Shown piece after piece: positions 51,475 through 61,400 of a stretch of DNA of 64,000 nucleotides. The notes under the pieces are model-generated. The model was not told the DNA's origin. It was given only the letters and a program-made list of their open reading frames with translations, and did no database searches. Made by a program: the position numbers and the translations under genes. The DNA comes from Verrucomicrobiaceae bacterium (lineage in GTDB: Bacteria; Verrucomicrobiota; Verrucomicrobiia; Verrucomicrobiales; Verrucomicrobiaceae). The first letter of the stretch is position 1. Each line of letters begins with the position of its first letter. Location: contig JACKQF010000002.1 in NCBI GenBank assembly GCA_024232965.1, forward strand, positions 744,001 through 808,000. The letters are read 5' to 3'.

Positions 51475-52554
51475 CAGCGTGATCCGGAGCCGCGCTGCCC
51501 CACGCGCCACCGTCGGGTAGCGAATGGCTGGCACAAAAATTCCCCGCTCCGCCATAGCCGCAGTCAACTGCATGGCCGCACCCTCACTGCCGATGATCAC
51601 CGGCAGAATCGCTGCCACCGCCGCCGCTTCTGGGCAGCCCGGCAGCAGCGATTTTGCGAGATCTATATTGGCATGCAGCCTCTCCCGCAATCCATCCCCT
51701 ACCCCACCGCTGACCAGCGCCACCGCCACCTGAGCGGCATGGGCGATCGCTGGCGGCGGTGCGGTAGAATAGATGAAACTGCGCGCGCGATTGATCAAGA
51801 TATCCACCACCTGGCGCGATGCCGCCAGGTATCCCCCGCTGAGGCCGAGAGCCTTGCTGAAGGTGCCCATTTGCAGATCCACCCGATCCTCAATCCCCAG
51901 CTCCGCCGCCAAACCACGCCCTTGCGGACCCAGAACTCCCACCGCATGCGCCTCATCCACCATCAGCCACGCCCCAAAGCGATCCTTCAGCTCCACGATC
52001 TCGCGCAGCGGAGCCGCGTCTCCATCCATGCTGAAAATCGATTCCGTCACCACCAGGACCCGCCCCTTGGCCGTTCCCAGCAGACGTTCCAGCTTGCCTA
52101 AGTGATTGTGGGGAAAGACCCGCAGCGTCGCACCGCTCAGACGCGCGGCGTCGACCAAGCTAGCGTGGCAGAGCTTGTCCAAAATCACCGTATCCCCCGC
52201 CTGCAAAAGCCCGGTGATTACACCGAGCGCCGTCGCATAACCCGTGCTAAAGCTCAGCGCCGCCTGCGTGCCCTTGAAGGCAGCGATGACCTCCTCCAGC
52301 TTTTGGTGCGGTGCCGTCGTTCCACAAATTAGACGCGAGCCCGTCGCACCCGATCCATAGCGGCCCACGCCCTCGCTCAACGCCACCGCCAATTCAGGAC
52401 TCCGCGCCAGCCCCAGGTAGTCGTTAGAGGCAAACTGGCCCGCCGTAAAACCGTCACGCACCCGCAGCTCGCGCCATAGACCCGCAGCGCGCAAAGCCGC
52501 CTGCTCCGCACCCAGATCCCAGCTGCGCAGGGCTGTATCGTCAGGCGGGCTCAC
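51400..52554 (-). CDS. bioF: 8-amino-7-oxononanoate synthase
   Basis: The 384-aa PLP enzyme of the alpha-oxoamine synthase family joins pimeloyl-ACP or pimeloyl-CoA and alanine in biotin synthesis. It has NDYLGLA, GSGATGSRLICG, the DEAHAVGVLG segment and the PLP lysine K234 in TFSKALGLSGGY. Close relatives that condense glycine are hard to exclude, but the residues fit BioF. The start overlaps the stop of the upstream TPR gene (ATGA). No other biotin genes are in the window, and its end overlaps the glycosyltransferase gene by 75 bases. Confidence 0.9.
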   Translation of the reverse strand: MSPPDDTALRSWDLGAEQAALRAAGLWRELRVRDGFTAGQFASNDYLGLARSPELAVALSEGVGRYGSGATGSRLICGTTAPHQKLEEVIAAFKGTQAALSFSTGYATALGVITGLLQAGDTVILDKLCHASLVDAARLSGATLRVFPHNHLGKLERLLGTAKGRVLVVTESIFSMDGDAAPLREIVELKDRFGAWLMVDEAHAVGVLGPQGRGLAAELGIEDRVDLQMGTFSKALGLSGGYLAASRQVVDILINRARSFIYSTAPPPAIAHAAQVAVALVSGGVGDGLRERLHANIDLAKSLLPGCPEAAAVAAILPVIIGSEGAAMQLTAAMAERGIFVPAIRYPTVARGAARLRITLSALNEASQIEALAAHLRGAMTELG

Positions 52555-53234
52555 GGATTCTTCAGGCGACGCTCCACCAATTCATCCTTCTCCACCCCCA
52601 GCGCGATGGCTTTGTCATAGTGGCGGCGAACCAGTTCTAGCGCCGGCGGCTTTCGGTCCAGATAGATCAATGCCAGGTTAAAGTGCGCCAGACCGTAGTC
52701 CGGGTTCAGTTCGATGGCCTTTTGCAGCTCCGATTCCGCTGCCAGATTCCAGCCCAGCCTGCGCACCGTAACCGCCAAGTAATTGTGTGCCCGCGCGTCC
52801 GTTGGATCCTCGTGCGTCGCCCGAGTCAGCACCGAGATCGCCCGGTAGGTATCCCCCATGTTGCCGTAGATCAACCCCAGCGCGATCCAGGACTGAGTCA
52901 GGGCCGGATTGAACCGCACCGATTGCTCAAAACACACCGCCGCCTCTTTGTTGCGACCCGCTTGCTGCTCAGATGCCCCCAGGTTCGCCCAGGCCAGAGC
53001 GTTGCTCGGCTCGATGTGCAGCATCTCCTTGTACGCAGCGCTTGCCACCGCCCACTCGCCCTTGCCAAAGGCCGCCGCCGCCTTTTGGGCCAGCGCTGTT
53101 GTATCCGCCGGCAACATCCCCGTCTTCGGATCCGCAGCCACGCCTAGCGCAGGTGAAACAGGTTCCACCTCCTTCGTTTCAGCCAGAGCCTTCCCTGCCA
53201 GCGCAGCTATCATCATCAGCAAGATCAATTTCAT
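52551..53234 (-). CDS. Secreted TPR-repeat protein, 227 aa
   Basis: A signal peptide (MKLILLMMIAALAGKALA) is followed by several tetratricopeptide repeats with the usual spacing: AYKEMLHIEPSNALAWANLG, CFEQSVRFNPALTQSWIALGL, TRATHEDPTDARAHNYLAV, and LQKAIELNPDYGLAHFNLAL. TPR arrays bind other proteins, so a scaffold role in the periplasm is likely. Its start is 66 bases from the lexA operator and lies just beside the palindrome at 53235-53249. It overlaps bioF by four bases. Confidence 0.85.
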   Translation of the reverse strand: MKLILLMMIAALAGKALAETKEVEPVSPALGVAADPKTGMLPADTTALAQKAAAAFGKGEWAVASAAYKEMLHIEPSNALAWANLGASEQQAGRNKEAAVCFEQSVRFNPALTQSWIALGLIYGNMGDTYRAISVLTRATHEDPTDARAHNYLAVTVRRLGWNLAAESELQKAIELNPDYGLAHFNLALIYLDRKPPALELVRRHYDKAIALGVEKDELVERRLKNP

Positions 53235-53249
53235 GCTGCATTATGCAGC
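53235..53249. promoter_or_regulatory. Perfect inverted repeat GCTGCA-TTA-TGCAGC next to the TPR start codon
   Basis: A perfect six-base-arm palindrome abuts the TPR-gene ATG (53232-53234). It does not match the LexA box, so it may be the operator of another regulator of this divergent region, or a chance palindrome. Confidence 0.35.
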
Positions 53250-53299
53250 GTTTCTGGGAAATCAAAACTATGGCTTGCAAAACCTGCGCCTGCGGGGAA

Positions 53300-53315
53300 T
53301 TGTTCAGCCGAACAA
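53300..53315 (+). promoter_or_regulatory. LexA box (SOS operator) overlapping the lexA start
   Basis: TTGTTC-AGCC-GAACAA is a perfect inverted repeat that contains TGTTC-N4-GAACA, which I recall as the LexA motif described for Verrucomicrobia. Its last base is the A of the ATG at 53315. It would let LexA repress its own gene by blocking the promoter and start. Confidence 0.8.
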
Positions 53316-53956
53316 TGATGTTTAACTCCAAAAGTGAAGACAACCTCACGCAGCGACAGGCTGAGTTGCTGGAATATCTGAGGGTTTACCAGCGCGAGCA
53401 CGGCCTCATGCCGTCCACTCGGGAGATCCAGCGGCATTTCAAATTTGCCAGCCAAACGGCCGCCATGAGCCACCTCCGCGCCCTTGAACGCAAGGGCGTC
53501 ATCCAGCGCCTCCCCAACAAGGCCCGCGCCGTCGTCTTCCCCGCCGATCTGGATCGCGCCGAAATCTTGGACATCCCCGTCTACGGCGCCATCCCCGCTG
53601 GCTTCGCCACGGATGTCGAGCCCCAGGCAGAAGGCTGCATTTCTGTCGATATCAATACCCTCGGCATCCCGCGAGGAACCAAGGCCTTCGCCCTCAAAGT
53701 GCGTGGCGACTCCATGATCGATGCCCACATCTGCAATGGCGACACCGTCATCATGGAATTTCGCGAGCCCCGCAAAGGCGATATTGTCGCGGCACTCATT
53801 GATGGAGAAACGACCCTGAAGCGCTACCTCATGAGCGACGGTCGTCCTTATCTCAAGGCAGAAAACGAGGCCTACCCCGACCTCCTCCCCGCACACGAGC
53901 TAGTCATCCAAGGCGTCCTTATCGGCCTCCTCCGCCATGCCCGGCGGGAGTTTTAG
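53315..53956 (+). CDS. lexA: LexA repressor (SOS response)
   Basis: Two adjacent ATGs at 53315 and 53318 begin the protein. The N-terminal winged-helix DNA-binding domain has STREIQRHFKFASQTAAMSHL, and the C-terminal peptidase has the A94-G95 self-cleavage site (YGAIPAGF), nucleophile S132 (RGDSMID) and K168 (ETTLKRY), numbered from 53318. RecA-driven cleavage at A-G inactivates the repressor after DNA damage. The longer in-frame starts upstream are excluded because the operator overlaps the ATG. A -35/-10-like pair (TTGCAA 53275, AATTGT 53298) is weak. Confidence 0.96.
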   Translation: MMFNSKSEDNLTQRQAELLEYLRVYQREHGLMPSTREIQRHFKFASQTAAMSHLRALERKGVIQRLPNKARAVVFPADLDRAEILDIPVYGAIPAGFATDVEPQAEGCISVDINTLGIPRGTKAFALKVRGDSMIDAHICNGDTVIMEFREPRKGDIVAALIDGETTLKRYLMSDGRPYLKAENEAYPDLLPAHELVIQGVLIGLLRHARREF

Positions 53957-54199
53957 AGATTTTCGCCCCAGTCGTTTTGGGCGTGTAAGGTACAGGGGCT
54001 ACCCCGCCATTGGGTGGAATCTTGCGTTTCGCGCTACAGGCAATGCTAGAGTTTGATAGCAACCATTGCTCGCAATCATCATCACGATCGAATTGCATTT
54101 TCCTGACACTTTTCGCACTTTTTTGGAGGGTAAAATGAATACTCTGGCCTGACAAACGTCAGAAGCTCTTGGAACACGAACTCCATCCGCTTCACCCCC

Positions 54200-54673
54200 A
54201 TGAAAACTTCATTTCTTTCTCTCCGTCGCCTGGGTCTCCTTGTTGCAATGGGCAGTGCCCTGACGTTGTCATCCTGTGTCAGCCCCTACTATGGAGGTCC
54301 GAATCAGCGGGTCGGCGGCGTGCTGGGTGCTGCTACTGGTGCTCTGGCAGGTGCGGTGATCGGTAACCAAAGTGATCGCCCGCTGGAAGGTGCCGCGATC
54401 GGCGGTGTCGTCGGGGCGTTGGCGGGCGCGGCCCTGGGCGATGCGCAGGATCAGGTGGTGTATGGCCGCGGGTACTCAGGGTACTCGGGCGGTTACGGCT
54501 ATCGCCCCGCACCCATCTACTACGGCAGCCCGACATACAGCTACTATTCCCCTGCCCCGGTAATCGTACAGCGCAGCTATATCAGCAGCGGGTACGGTTT
54601 CGGCTTTGGGGGAGGAGGCAGCTGCTATCGGCCCTGCGCGCCGAGTTATCGCCACAGTTACCACTGTCGCTAA
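54200..54673 (+). CDS. Glycine-zipper lipoprotein, 157 aa
   Basis: The N terminus has lipobox LSSC with cysteine 26 (MKTSFLSLRRLGLLVAMGSALTLSSC). Residues 38-82 form two glycine-zipper stretches (GGVLGAATGALAGAVIGNQS, GAAIGGVVGALAGAALGD), as in YMGG-type and OmpA-associated lipoproteins that insert in or pair with membranes. The tail is Tyr/Gly/Pro-rich with four cysteines near the end (SCYRPCAPSY, HCR). The role is unknown but clearly belongs to the envelope. It is a stand-alone gene about 240 bases after lexA, with a TAAAAT sequence at 54131. Confidence 0.78.
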   Translation: MKTSFLSLRRLGLLVAMGSALTLSSCVSPYYGGPNQRVGGVLGAATGALAGAVIGNQSDRPLEGAAIGGVVGALAGAALGDAQDQVVYGRGYSGYSGGYGYRPAPIYYGSPTYSYYSPAPVIVQRSYISSGYGFGFGGGGSCYRPCAPSYRHSYHCR

Positions 54674-54697
54674 AGCCTGCAACGCACGCGGTTCACG

Positions 54698-55969
54698 CTA
54701 GATTTTAGGTTCCCAGCCTTCGCGGTAGGTACGGGACCAGAGCTTGTCAGCAGCTGGATTATCCTTCACCTTCCCAGTCTGCGGGTCGCAATGGATCATC
54801 GAGCCGGTGCGATAAGCGAGATTGCCGAGGTGGCAGAGCATGGTGCTTTTTTGGCCTTCGACGATGGGTGAATTCAGCTTCGCCTCGCCACGGATCGAGT
54901 CGATAAAGTTCCCCATGTGAGCAGGATCGCCGCCGCCGGGGCTCTTCTCCTCGCTGATCATCTTGCCCTTGGGATCATAGATGGCGTAGGAGTCGCGAGC
55001 GATGGCCATGGTGCCGTTTTCCCCATAGAACATGACTTCGGCCAACGGCTTTTCCGCAGCACGTGGGTGGCAGCTACTGCATTCCCAGGAGAAGCCGACC
55101 TTGCCACAATCATAGACTGCGGAGCCGGTATCGGGTGTTTCTTGAGCGTCTTTGTACCAATAGCGACCGCCATTGTAAGTGATGCGTTCTGGATACTCCA
55201 CCTTGAGCCCCCAGCGGAGGATATCGAGGGTATGGATACCGTTGTTACCCAGTTCTCCATTGCCCCAATGCCAAAGCCAATGCCAGTCGTAGTGGACAAA
55301 GGGTTTGATGTCGCGGCCAGCTTCATCCGGGACGGGGCCCTTCCAAAGATCCATATTGATCTCTGGATCAGCGGCTAGCGCGCCTTCGCCAACGGCTTTG
55401 CGAGTATTGTAGTAGAAGGCGCGGCCAAAATTCACCTGCCCAATGATGCCGCCGTGCAGCGCTTCAATGGCGGGCTTCATCCAGGTGCGGCGCTGATTGC
55501 CCATTTGAACAAGCCGGCCATACTTCTCCGCGGTGGCGACGATCATCTCTGCCTCATGCGGATTTTGGCTGCCGGGCTTTTCGACATAAACATGCTTCCC
55601 AGCCTGCATGCAGAGCATCGCTGCTGGCGTGTGCCAGAAGTTCGGCGTAGCGATGAAGACAGCATCCAACTCCTTGTCATCCAGGAAGGTGCGGAAATCG
55701 GTGACGCCCTGGCAGGAGACAGCTTGCTTGTCTGCGACAACCTTTAGCCCACGCTCGAGACGTTTTGGATCCACCTCCGCGAGGTATTTGATCTCCACAT
55801 TGGGCAGGGTCAAAAGTGCCTGCACATGCGCCATGCCGCGGCCTAGAGCGACGACGGCAACTTTGACTTTGCGGCTCGCCACATCTGCTGCGTGCAGGCG
55901 ATGAGCGGCGGAAAGGGCGGCACTGGCCCCGAGGATGGTGGACTGGTGGAGGAAAGAACGACGATTCAT
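54698..55969 (-). CDS. Gfo/Idh/MocA-family oxidoreductase with Tat signal, 423 aa
   Basis: A Tat-type signal (MNRRSFLHQSTILGASAALS) precedes a Rossmann NAD(P) domain (KVAVVALGRGMAHVQAL, AEVDPKRLE, DAVFIATPNFWH, HVYVEKPGS with the EKP motif) and the C-terminal alpha/beta domain of the family (DWHWLWHWGNGELGNNGIH). Such proteins oxidise sugars or inositols or act on glycosyl substrates, and exported members are strongly expanded in Planctomycetota and Verrucomicrobiota. It is 56 bases downstream of the response regulator gene on the same strand, so the kinase/regulator pair may control it. Confidence 0.92.
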   Translation of the reverse strand: MNRRSFLHQSTILGASAALSAAHRLHAADVASRKVKVAVVALGRGMAHVQALLTLPNVEIKYLAEVDPKRLERGLKVVADKQAVSCQGVTDFRTFLDDKELDAVFIATPNFWHTPAAMLCMQAGKHVYVEKPGSQNPHEAEMIVATAEKYGRLVQMGNQRRTWMKPAIEALHGGIIGQVNFGRAFYYNTRKAVGEGALAADPEINMDLWKGPVPDEAGRDIKPFVHYDWHWLWHWGNGELGNNGIHTLDILRWGLKVEYPERITYNGGRYWYKDAQETPDTGSAVYDCGKVGFSWECSSCHPRAAEKPLAEVMFYGENGTMAIARDSYAIYDPKGKMISEEKSPGGGDPAHMGNFIDSIRGEAKLNSPIVEGQKSTMLCHLGNLAYRTGSMIHCDPQTGKVKDNPAADKLWSRTYREGWEPKI

Positions 55970-56025
55970 GGCAGAGGAGAAGTCGCTCCCACCCGCCATG
56001 GTCTTGCTGAGTTATGACAGTGGGG

Positions 56026-56718
56026 TCAAAGGTTGGCGCCGCCATCTTTGGCCTGCACCCAACGCACGGCATAGTGCGTAAGGTCAGGCGTCGTAGCCAG
56101 GTCCAACTTGGTGCGAATGCGGGAACGATGAACGTCCACCGTTTTGGAGCTGAGCCCCAGCATAGCGCCGATCTCCTTGGCAGTGTGGCCGCGGCCAACT
56201 AACTCGAAGACTTCAAATTCCCGGTCACTCAGGTTTTGGAGCCCTCCATCACGTTCAGCGCTCGGAGGATTTGGGGAACTGAGCAGGGACATGAGTCGCT
56301 GGGCAAGTTCTGGCCCAGCGTAAAGACGGCCACTGGCGACGGTGCGGACGGCCTCAATGAGGTGCGTCGGTCCTTCGCTTTTCATGACGTACCCTTTGGC
56401 ACCCGCGCGAATGCAGCGCTCTGCGTAGAGACCCTCTTCGTGCATGGAGAGAATGAGGACGGGAATCTCAGGGTGCTCCGCAACGAGGATGCGGGTGAGG
56501 TCGATTCCGCTCTTGTCCGGCAGGGTGAGATCCGTGACGACAACGTCAGGCAGAAGCTTTCGCACGGCCTCAATGCCCGCGTTGGCGGTGTCGGCTTCTC
56601 CACAGATCTTAATGTCGCCAGCGGACTCTAAGGTCATCGCCACCCCCTGCCGGAGGAAGGGATGATCGTCGATCAGTAGGATGCGAAGTGTCTTTGCCGG
56701 AGTCGAGCTTTCATTCAT
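56026..56718 (-). CDS. NarL/FixJ-type response regulator, 230 aa
   Basis: The receiver domain has DD at 17-18, the phospho-acceptor D63 (VVTDLTLP) and K113 (YVMKS). A LuxR-type helix-turn-helix follows at about 160-215 (LSDREFEVFELVGRGHTAKEIGAMLGLSSKTVDVHRSRIRTKL). It should be phosphorylated by the adjacent histidine kinase and bind DNA as a dimer. The start at 56718 overlaps the kinase stop (ATGA), so the pair is one operon. Its target is unknown. Confidence 0.95.
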   Translation of the reverse strand: MNESSTPAKTLRILLIDDHPFLRQGVAMTLESAGDIKICGEADTANAGIEAVRKLLPDVVVTDLTLPDKSGIDLTRILVAEHPEIPVLILSMHEEGLYAERCIRAGAKGYVMKSEGPTHLIEAVRTVASGRLYAGPELAQRLMSLLSSPNPPSAERDGGLQNLSDREFEVFELVGRGHTAKEIGAMLGLSSKTVDVHRSRIRTKLDLATTPDLTHYAVRWVQAKDGGANL

Positions 56719-58265
56719 GCGGTGGTATAAGGTACGCGGCAAACGACTGCCATGCCGCCTTCTTTCTTTCGCACGAGGTTTAAACTGCCGTGTACGGTGC
56801 CTGCGCGATACCGCATGAATCGAATTCCGCGCCCGGCGTCGTGATTGGAGACTGCGCTGAGTCCGACGCCATTGTCGGAAATGGTGAGAACGACATCATG
56901 ATCCGCTTTGGCCAGTGTCACCTCGATGCGAGTCGCAGCAGCGTGGCGGACGACATTGTTCAACGCCTCCTGCGCGATGTGATAGAGTTGGGATGCCACA
57001 TCAGGGTGTAGATCGTCGAAGACCTGCGCGGCGTGCAATCGGCACTGCACTTGGCAGAGATCCTCAATGTTCCGCACCAGCCTACGGATGGCGCGGACAA
57101 TATCGTCCCCATCCTGCATCACCGGGCTGAGCCCGTGGGCGATCTGTCGCGCATCTTCAAGTGCTGCTGCCGCCATCAGGGTGATCTTTTTTACCATGGG
57201 CGCCAGTGTGTGTTCGGACGTCGTCAATTGGTTGCTGGCAGTGGCCAACGAAAAGTGGATTGCGCTGATTTGCTGGCAGAGACTGTCGTGCAGATCCATC
57301 GCGAGGCGGCGGCGCTCATCGGTGGCTACCCGTAGCAGCTCGCTTTCCAGGCGGCGCCGTTTGGTGATATCCCTGACAAAGGCGGTGCATTGCTCAAGTG
57401 CAGGGATGTTGCCCAGGGCGATCTCCACAGGACAAGTGGTACCATCGGGACGCAGCACATAGGACTCGGTTAAGCAAGCCTTTCCACTGTCTCCGGCGTT
57501 TCCTCTGTAGGAGGAGTAAAACTCCTCAAAATCTTCGGAGCAAGAGCCTGGCAGCAACTCGCGCAACCGCCTGCCCACCAAATCTGCGGACTTACTGCCA
57601 AAAACGTTTTTCGACGAATGGCTGGCGGCAAGAACGATTCCATCGGCGTCCAATTGAAGAAGCGCATCAGGGGAGCTATCGTGAATTGACTGCAGAAGTT
57701 TCAGACTCTCCTGCAATTGCAGAGTCCGCTGCTCGACCCTTTGCTCCAGCTTAGACGCTAGGGACCGCAAGTTCTTCTCAACCTCTCGCTGGGCACTCAC
57801 ATCGACGGTCAGAGAGTACCAACCATTGACATGTCCATCGTCTGAGATGCTGGGGACATATTCCACATGGACATCGCGGTTGGGACCGAGTTTATAGGGG
57901 AAATGGTCTTCGAAGCTGACAGCCTTGCCTTTCAACACGCTTTCGATAAACGGTTGTGCCTTCGCCTGGACTTCGGGTCCCACCACATCGGTAAAGCGGC
58001 GCCCAAGGATCGACTCCGCACCCAGACCAAACCAAGCCTCATAAGCGCTGTTGCAGTAAACGTAGCGCTGATCCAAATCGAAACAGGCGACCAATGCGGG
58101 GATAAACTCAACCGCAGCCTCCGGCTCGGCGATGGCGGGCTTCGTAGCAGGCTGTGATCGGGCTCGACGACTAGCAGACGGGGACGCGGGAGGTTTCACG
58201 GAATATCGATGTGGGCGTTGAAGAACGGATGGCCTGAGTGAACGCCATAAAGCTGCTCCCCGCAT
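56715..58265 (-). CDS. Two-PAS-domain sensor histidine kinase (HisKA_3), 516 aa
   Basis: The protein has two PAS domains at about 52-165 and 192-303, separated by a coiled coil (NLRSLASKLEQRVEQRTLQLQ). A HisKA_3 dimerisation domain carries the phospho-accepting H326 in MDLHDSLCQQ, and an HATPase with ISDNGVGL ends the chain. No membrane segments or signal peptide are present, so it is a soluble sensor, possibly of redox state, gas or a small ligand bound by PAS. The N-terminal 45 residues are Arg/Pro-rich, so the start is not certain. It phosphorylates the response regulator encoded immediately downstream. Confidence 0.93.
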   Translation of the reverse strand: MRGAALWRSLRPSVLQRPHRYSVKPPASPSASRRARSQPATKPAIAEPEAAVEFIPALVACFDLDQRYVYCNSAYEAWFGLGAESILGRRFTDVVGPEVQAKAQPFIESVLKGKAVSFEDHFPYKLGPNRDVHVEYVPSISDDGHVNGWYSLTVDVSAQREVEKNLRSLASKLEQRVEQRTLQLQESLKLLQSIHDSSPDALLQLDADGIVLAASHSSKNVFGSKSADLVGRRLRELLPGSCSEDFEEFYSSYRGNAGDSGKACLTESYVLRPDGTTCPVEIALGNIPALEQCTAFVRDITKRRRLESELLRVATDERRRLAMDLHDSLCQQISAIHFSLATASNQLTTSEHTLAPMVKKITLMAAAALEDARQIAHGLSPVMQDGDDIVRAIRRLVRNIEDLCQVQCRLHAAQVFDDLHPDVASQLYHIAQEALNNVVRHAAATRIEVTLAKADHDVVLTISDNGVGLSAVSNHDAGRGIRFMRYRAGTVHGSLNLVRKKEGGMAVVCRVPYTTA

Positions 58266-58491
58266 TAAGCCATGAGCCTATCACAAGGCAGCCTATGCAT
58301 GGGGAGTCCTCACAGCGCAAACCGTGTGGCGGCCCACACTCCACGCAAGAAAGGGGGATCTCTCGTGCCCTGAAGCCATTGGCGCAGCCCATTAAGCCAA
58401 CGGCTTCATAGCGGGAAGCCGCCGGGCTTAACCCGATGAAGGCTCGCACCCATAGCTGAAAATGGCCACGGGAGGGTACGATGGTTCCACT

Positions 58492-61400
58492 ATGAATCAC
58501 ACAGCGAATCGAACACGCGTGCCGACCAGGGAGGTTGGACTTAATGGAGTCATAAAGTTAGGACTATTGATTGCTCTGCTCTTACCCAGCATCGGCACAG
58601 CGCAACTAGTGCCGGGATCAAACGGAGACTGGAATGCCAACGCCAACGGCAATTGGTCCACCGGACCCTGGACAGCCTTGGATGTGGGAACCGACTACCC
58701 GAGTGGAGTCGGCGCACGGGCTTTGGTCATTCAAAACATCACCGGCACCAGGACAATCACGCTGGATGTGGACCCGACGCTTGGCACGCTGGTGTTGGGA
58801 GATACCAACAATACCAATGCATTCGTCATCGGCAGTGCAGTGGGGGCCGGCACGCTAACATTTGACAACGGCGGCGCTGCCAATGCGGACAATGCCGGCG
58901 TACTGGGGGCGTTTTTCAACCACAACTCGGGAACGACGGGATTGAGCCCAAACGGCGGTGATCGTATTGATTCCAATGTTAGCATCGCCGACACTGTAGG
59001 GCTGACCATCGATGCGGATCGGAATTTGGAATTCCAGGGCTCATGGACTGGTAACGGCACCAATTCGATCACCCTCATCAATTCAAATGCAGCCAGTCGC
59101 CTGAATGACCCTCGCTTCTACTGGGATGCCTCTGGAAGCAATATCGGTGTGCTTTCTGGCATCGACACCCTGAACATCATCAATGGGGAGGCTCGGTTCG
59201 ACGGAGTGGCTGGAACAGCAAACAGCCAACTCATCGGTGCAACTACGATCAATCTTGGCAACGGGGCTTTGCAATCAGACAGCGACGTCTTTCCACGACT
59301 CTTTTTGGTAAATGTCGAAACGACCCAGACAGCCACTCTCAATGTGAACGGCGGCTGGCTTGTCAGCGATCTGGGCACCATTGACGACTTGGAGATCTGG
59401 AGCGGGAACATCAATTTCACTGGAGCCGCGACCACAAACATCTTCGATGTAAATGATGCAGGCGCTGCCGACACACACATCGTCACTGGCAGCATTGGTG
59501 GTACGGGCGGCTTCAGCAAAGTGAATATTGGGGCCCTTCAATTAACGGCAGACAACTCGCTTCAGGGGAACATTTACATCCAGCGGGGTGGCGTGGGAGG
59601 CACTGGTTTGGCATCGGAAGGATCGATCCGGCTTACAGGTGCGGCGGGCGCCTTTTCCGGATTGAACTCGGTGGTACTGAGTCGTGACGGCAGTTTGTAT
59701 TTTGACAATTCCATAGATATCAACGCAGACCGTTTTCGTGATGCCGCTGACGTAGAGATTCGCGCTGCCGGACGGCTGCGGATGATCGGGAATGCAACGG
59801 GCGCAACCTCTGAGACGCTTGGGGCACTGACGCAGACAAACGGCTCCGGGAAGGTCAATTTTGATCTGGATGATACGACCCCGCAGCTCACCACACTGAG
59901 CTTCGCTTCCTATACACGGGCACCGGGATCAATTACCCAATTCCAAGTGCTGGAAAACACGCCTGGCGAGTTCGGCTCACAGCTGGCCGGGCGGGCGCAG
60001 CTATTCATCGCGGATGGTGGCACCACGGCGATTCAGAAAGGCGGTGGCGGCGCGGATCTCAGCACGAACAAGTCTCTCGTGCTCGGCGCTTACGGGGGCG
60101 TCAACAATATCTCCAACCACTTCATGACCTTTGATGAGGACAATCCCACGGAACTGCGCCCGCTGACCTGGGATGGCACACAGGCAGGATCGGAGTACTT
60201 CCTCAGTCGCGATAGCCTGACACCTCCACACCAATTCACCCAGGCAGGACTGGGCGCGCTGGATCAGAATGTGAACATCAATTTCAACACCGCCGTTGAT
60301 GGTGACATTTCCCAGGATCCGCTAGGCTATGGTTGGTATGGTGCGGCACCGATCGCGATCCTGGAGGACGTCGCGATGAATTCCCTGCGCTTTGGGACTA
60401 ACACACCAACCAACGGCACAAACAACAACGAAATCGGCTCCGCCCTGGTACTGGCTCCCGGTGCGCACCTTTATCTTGGCGACTCGCTGGCAGCGAACAC
60501 TGGACTGTCTGGAGATACAGATGGATCAGGCATGATTCTCTTTGGCCGCGATGTATTCGGCAGTTCGCCGGGCAGCAGTCAGTACATCGCAGGTGGGATT
60601 TTGGACTTTGGTAGCCGGGAGGCAATTATCGTCAACGAAAGTGGCAACAGCGCACTTTTCCGCTCCGAGATTCGCGGCACGGGTGGCCTGACCAAGGCCG
60701 GTGCACAGACGATTTACTTGGATAACAGCAATAGCTACAGCGGTGTAACGACGATTGCGGAGGGGATCCTCGATGTGCGGGATCAAAATGGTCTAGGGGC
60801 GTCGAATTTGGTAGTGATCGAAGGATCGGGCCAGCTCTACCTTGAGCTTGGGTCAAACATTATCAATACCACCGCCAGCCCCACGCCACCCAATCTCTTA
60901 ATTGGCGTTACGGATGCATCGCGCACCATTCTTTACAGCAACGCTGCCAACAATACCTGGGGTGGTGACCTCATCATCGATAACGTGGATAACCTGGGCA
61001 ACTGGGTGTACTCCTCCTACATCGGAACGAACGCGAGGGACACGCTCAACATCAATGGCAACATCTATACCAACGAACTGGTCAACCCGATCAACACCGA
61101 TATCGTCCTGAATGATTCGAGGTTGATCACAACGCAGGCCACCAATCTTGCTGGCGGCATCATCAACTTGAACGGTCAGGTGCGTGACAATGCATTGGGG
61201 GCGATCACCAGCCCCGTCACCAATGACAATGAAAATCAGCTCATGCGCTTCTGGGTGCGCGGCAGTAACGAACTGGTCGTCAACGCCCGCCAGCAGTGGG
61301 ATGCGGCAGGTCTGATCCGAGTAGAAAACGGCGTCCTGCGCTACGAAGGGGATGGCAATTTTTGGACCGCCGCAGCAGAAGCCGCGATCAATCCGGCCAA

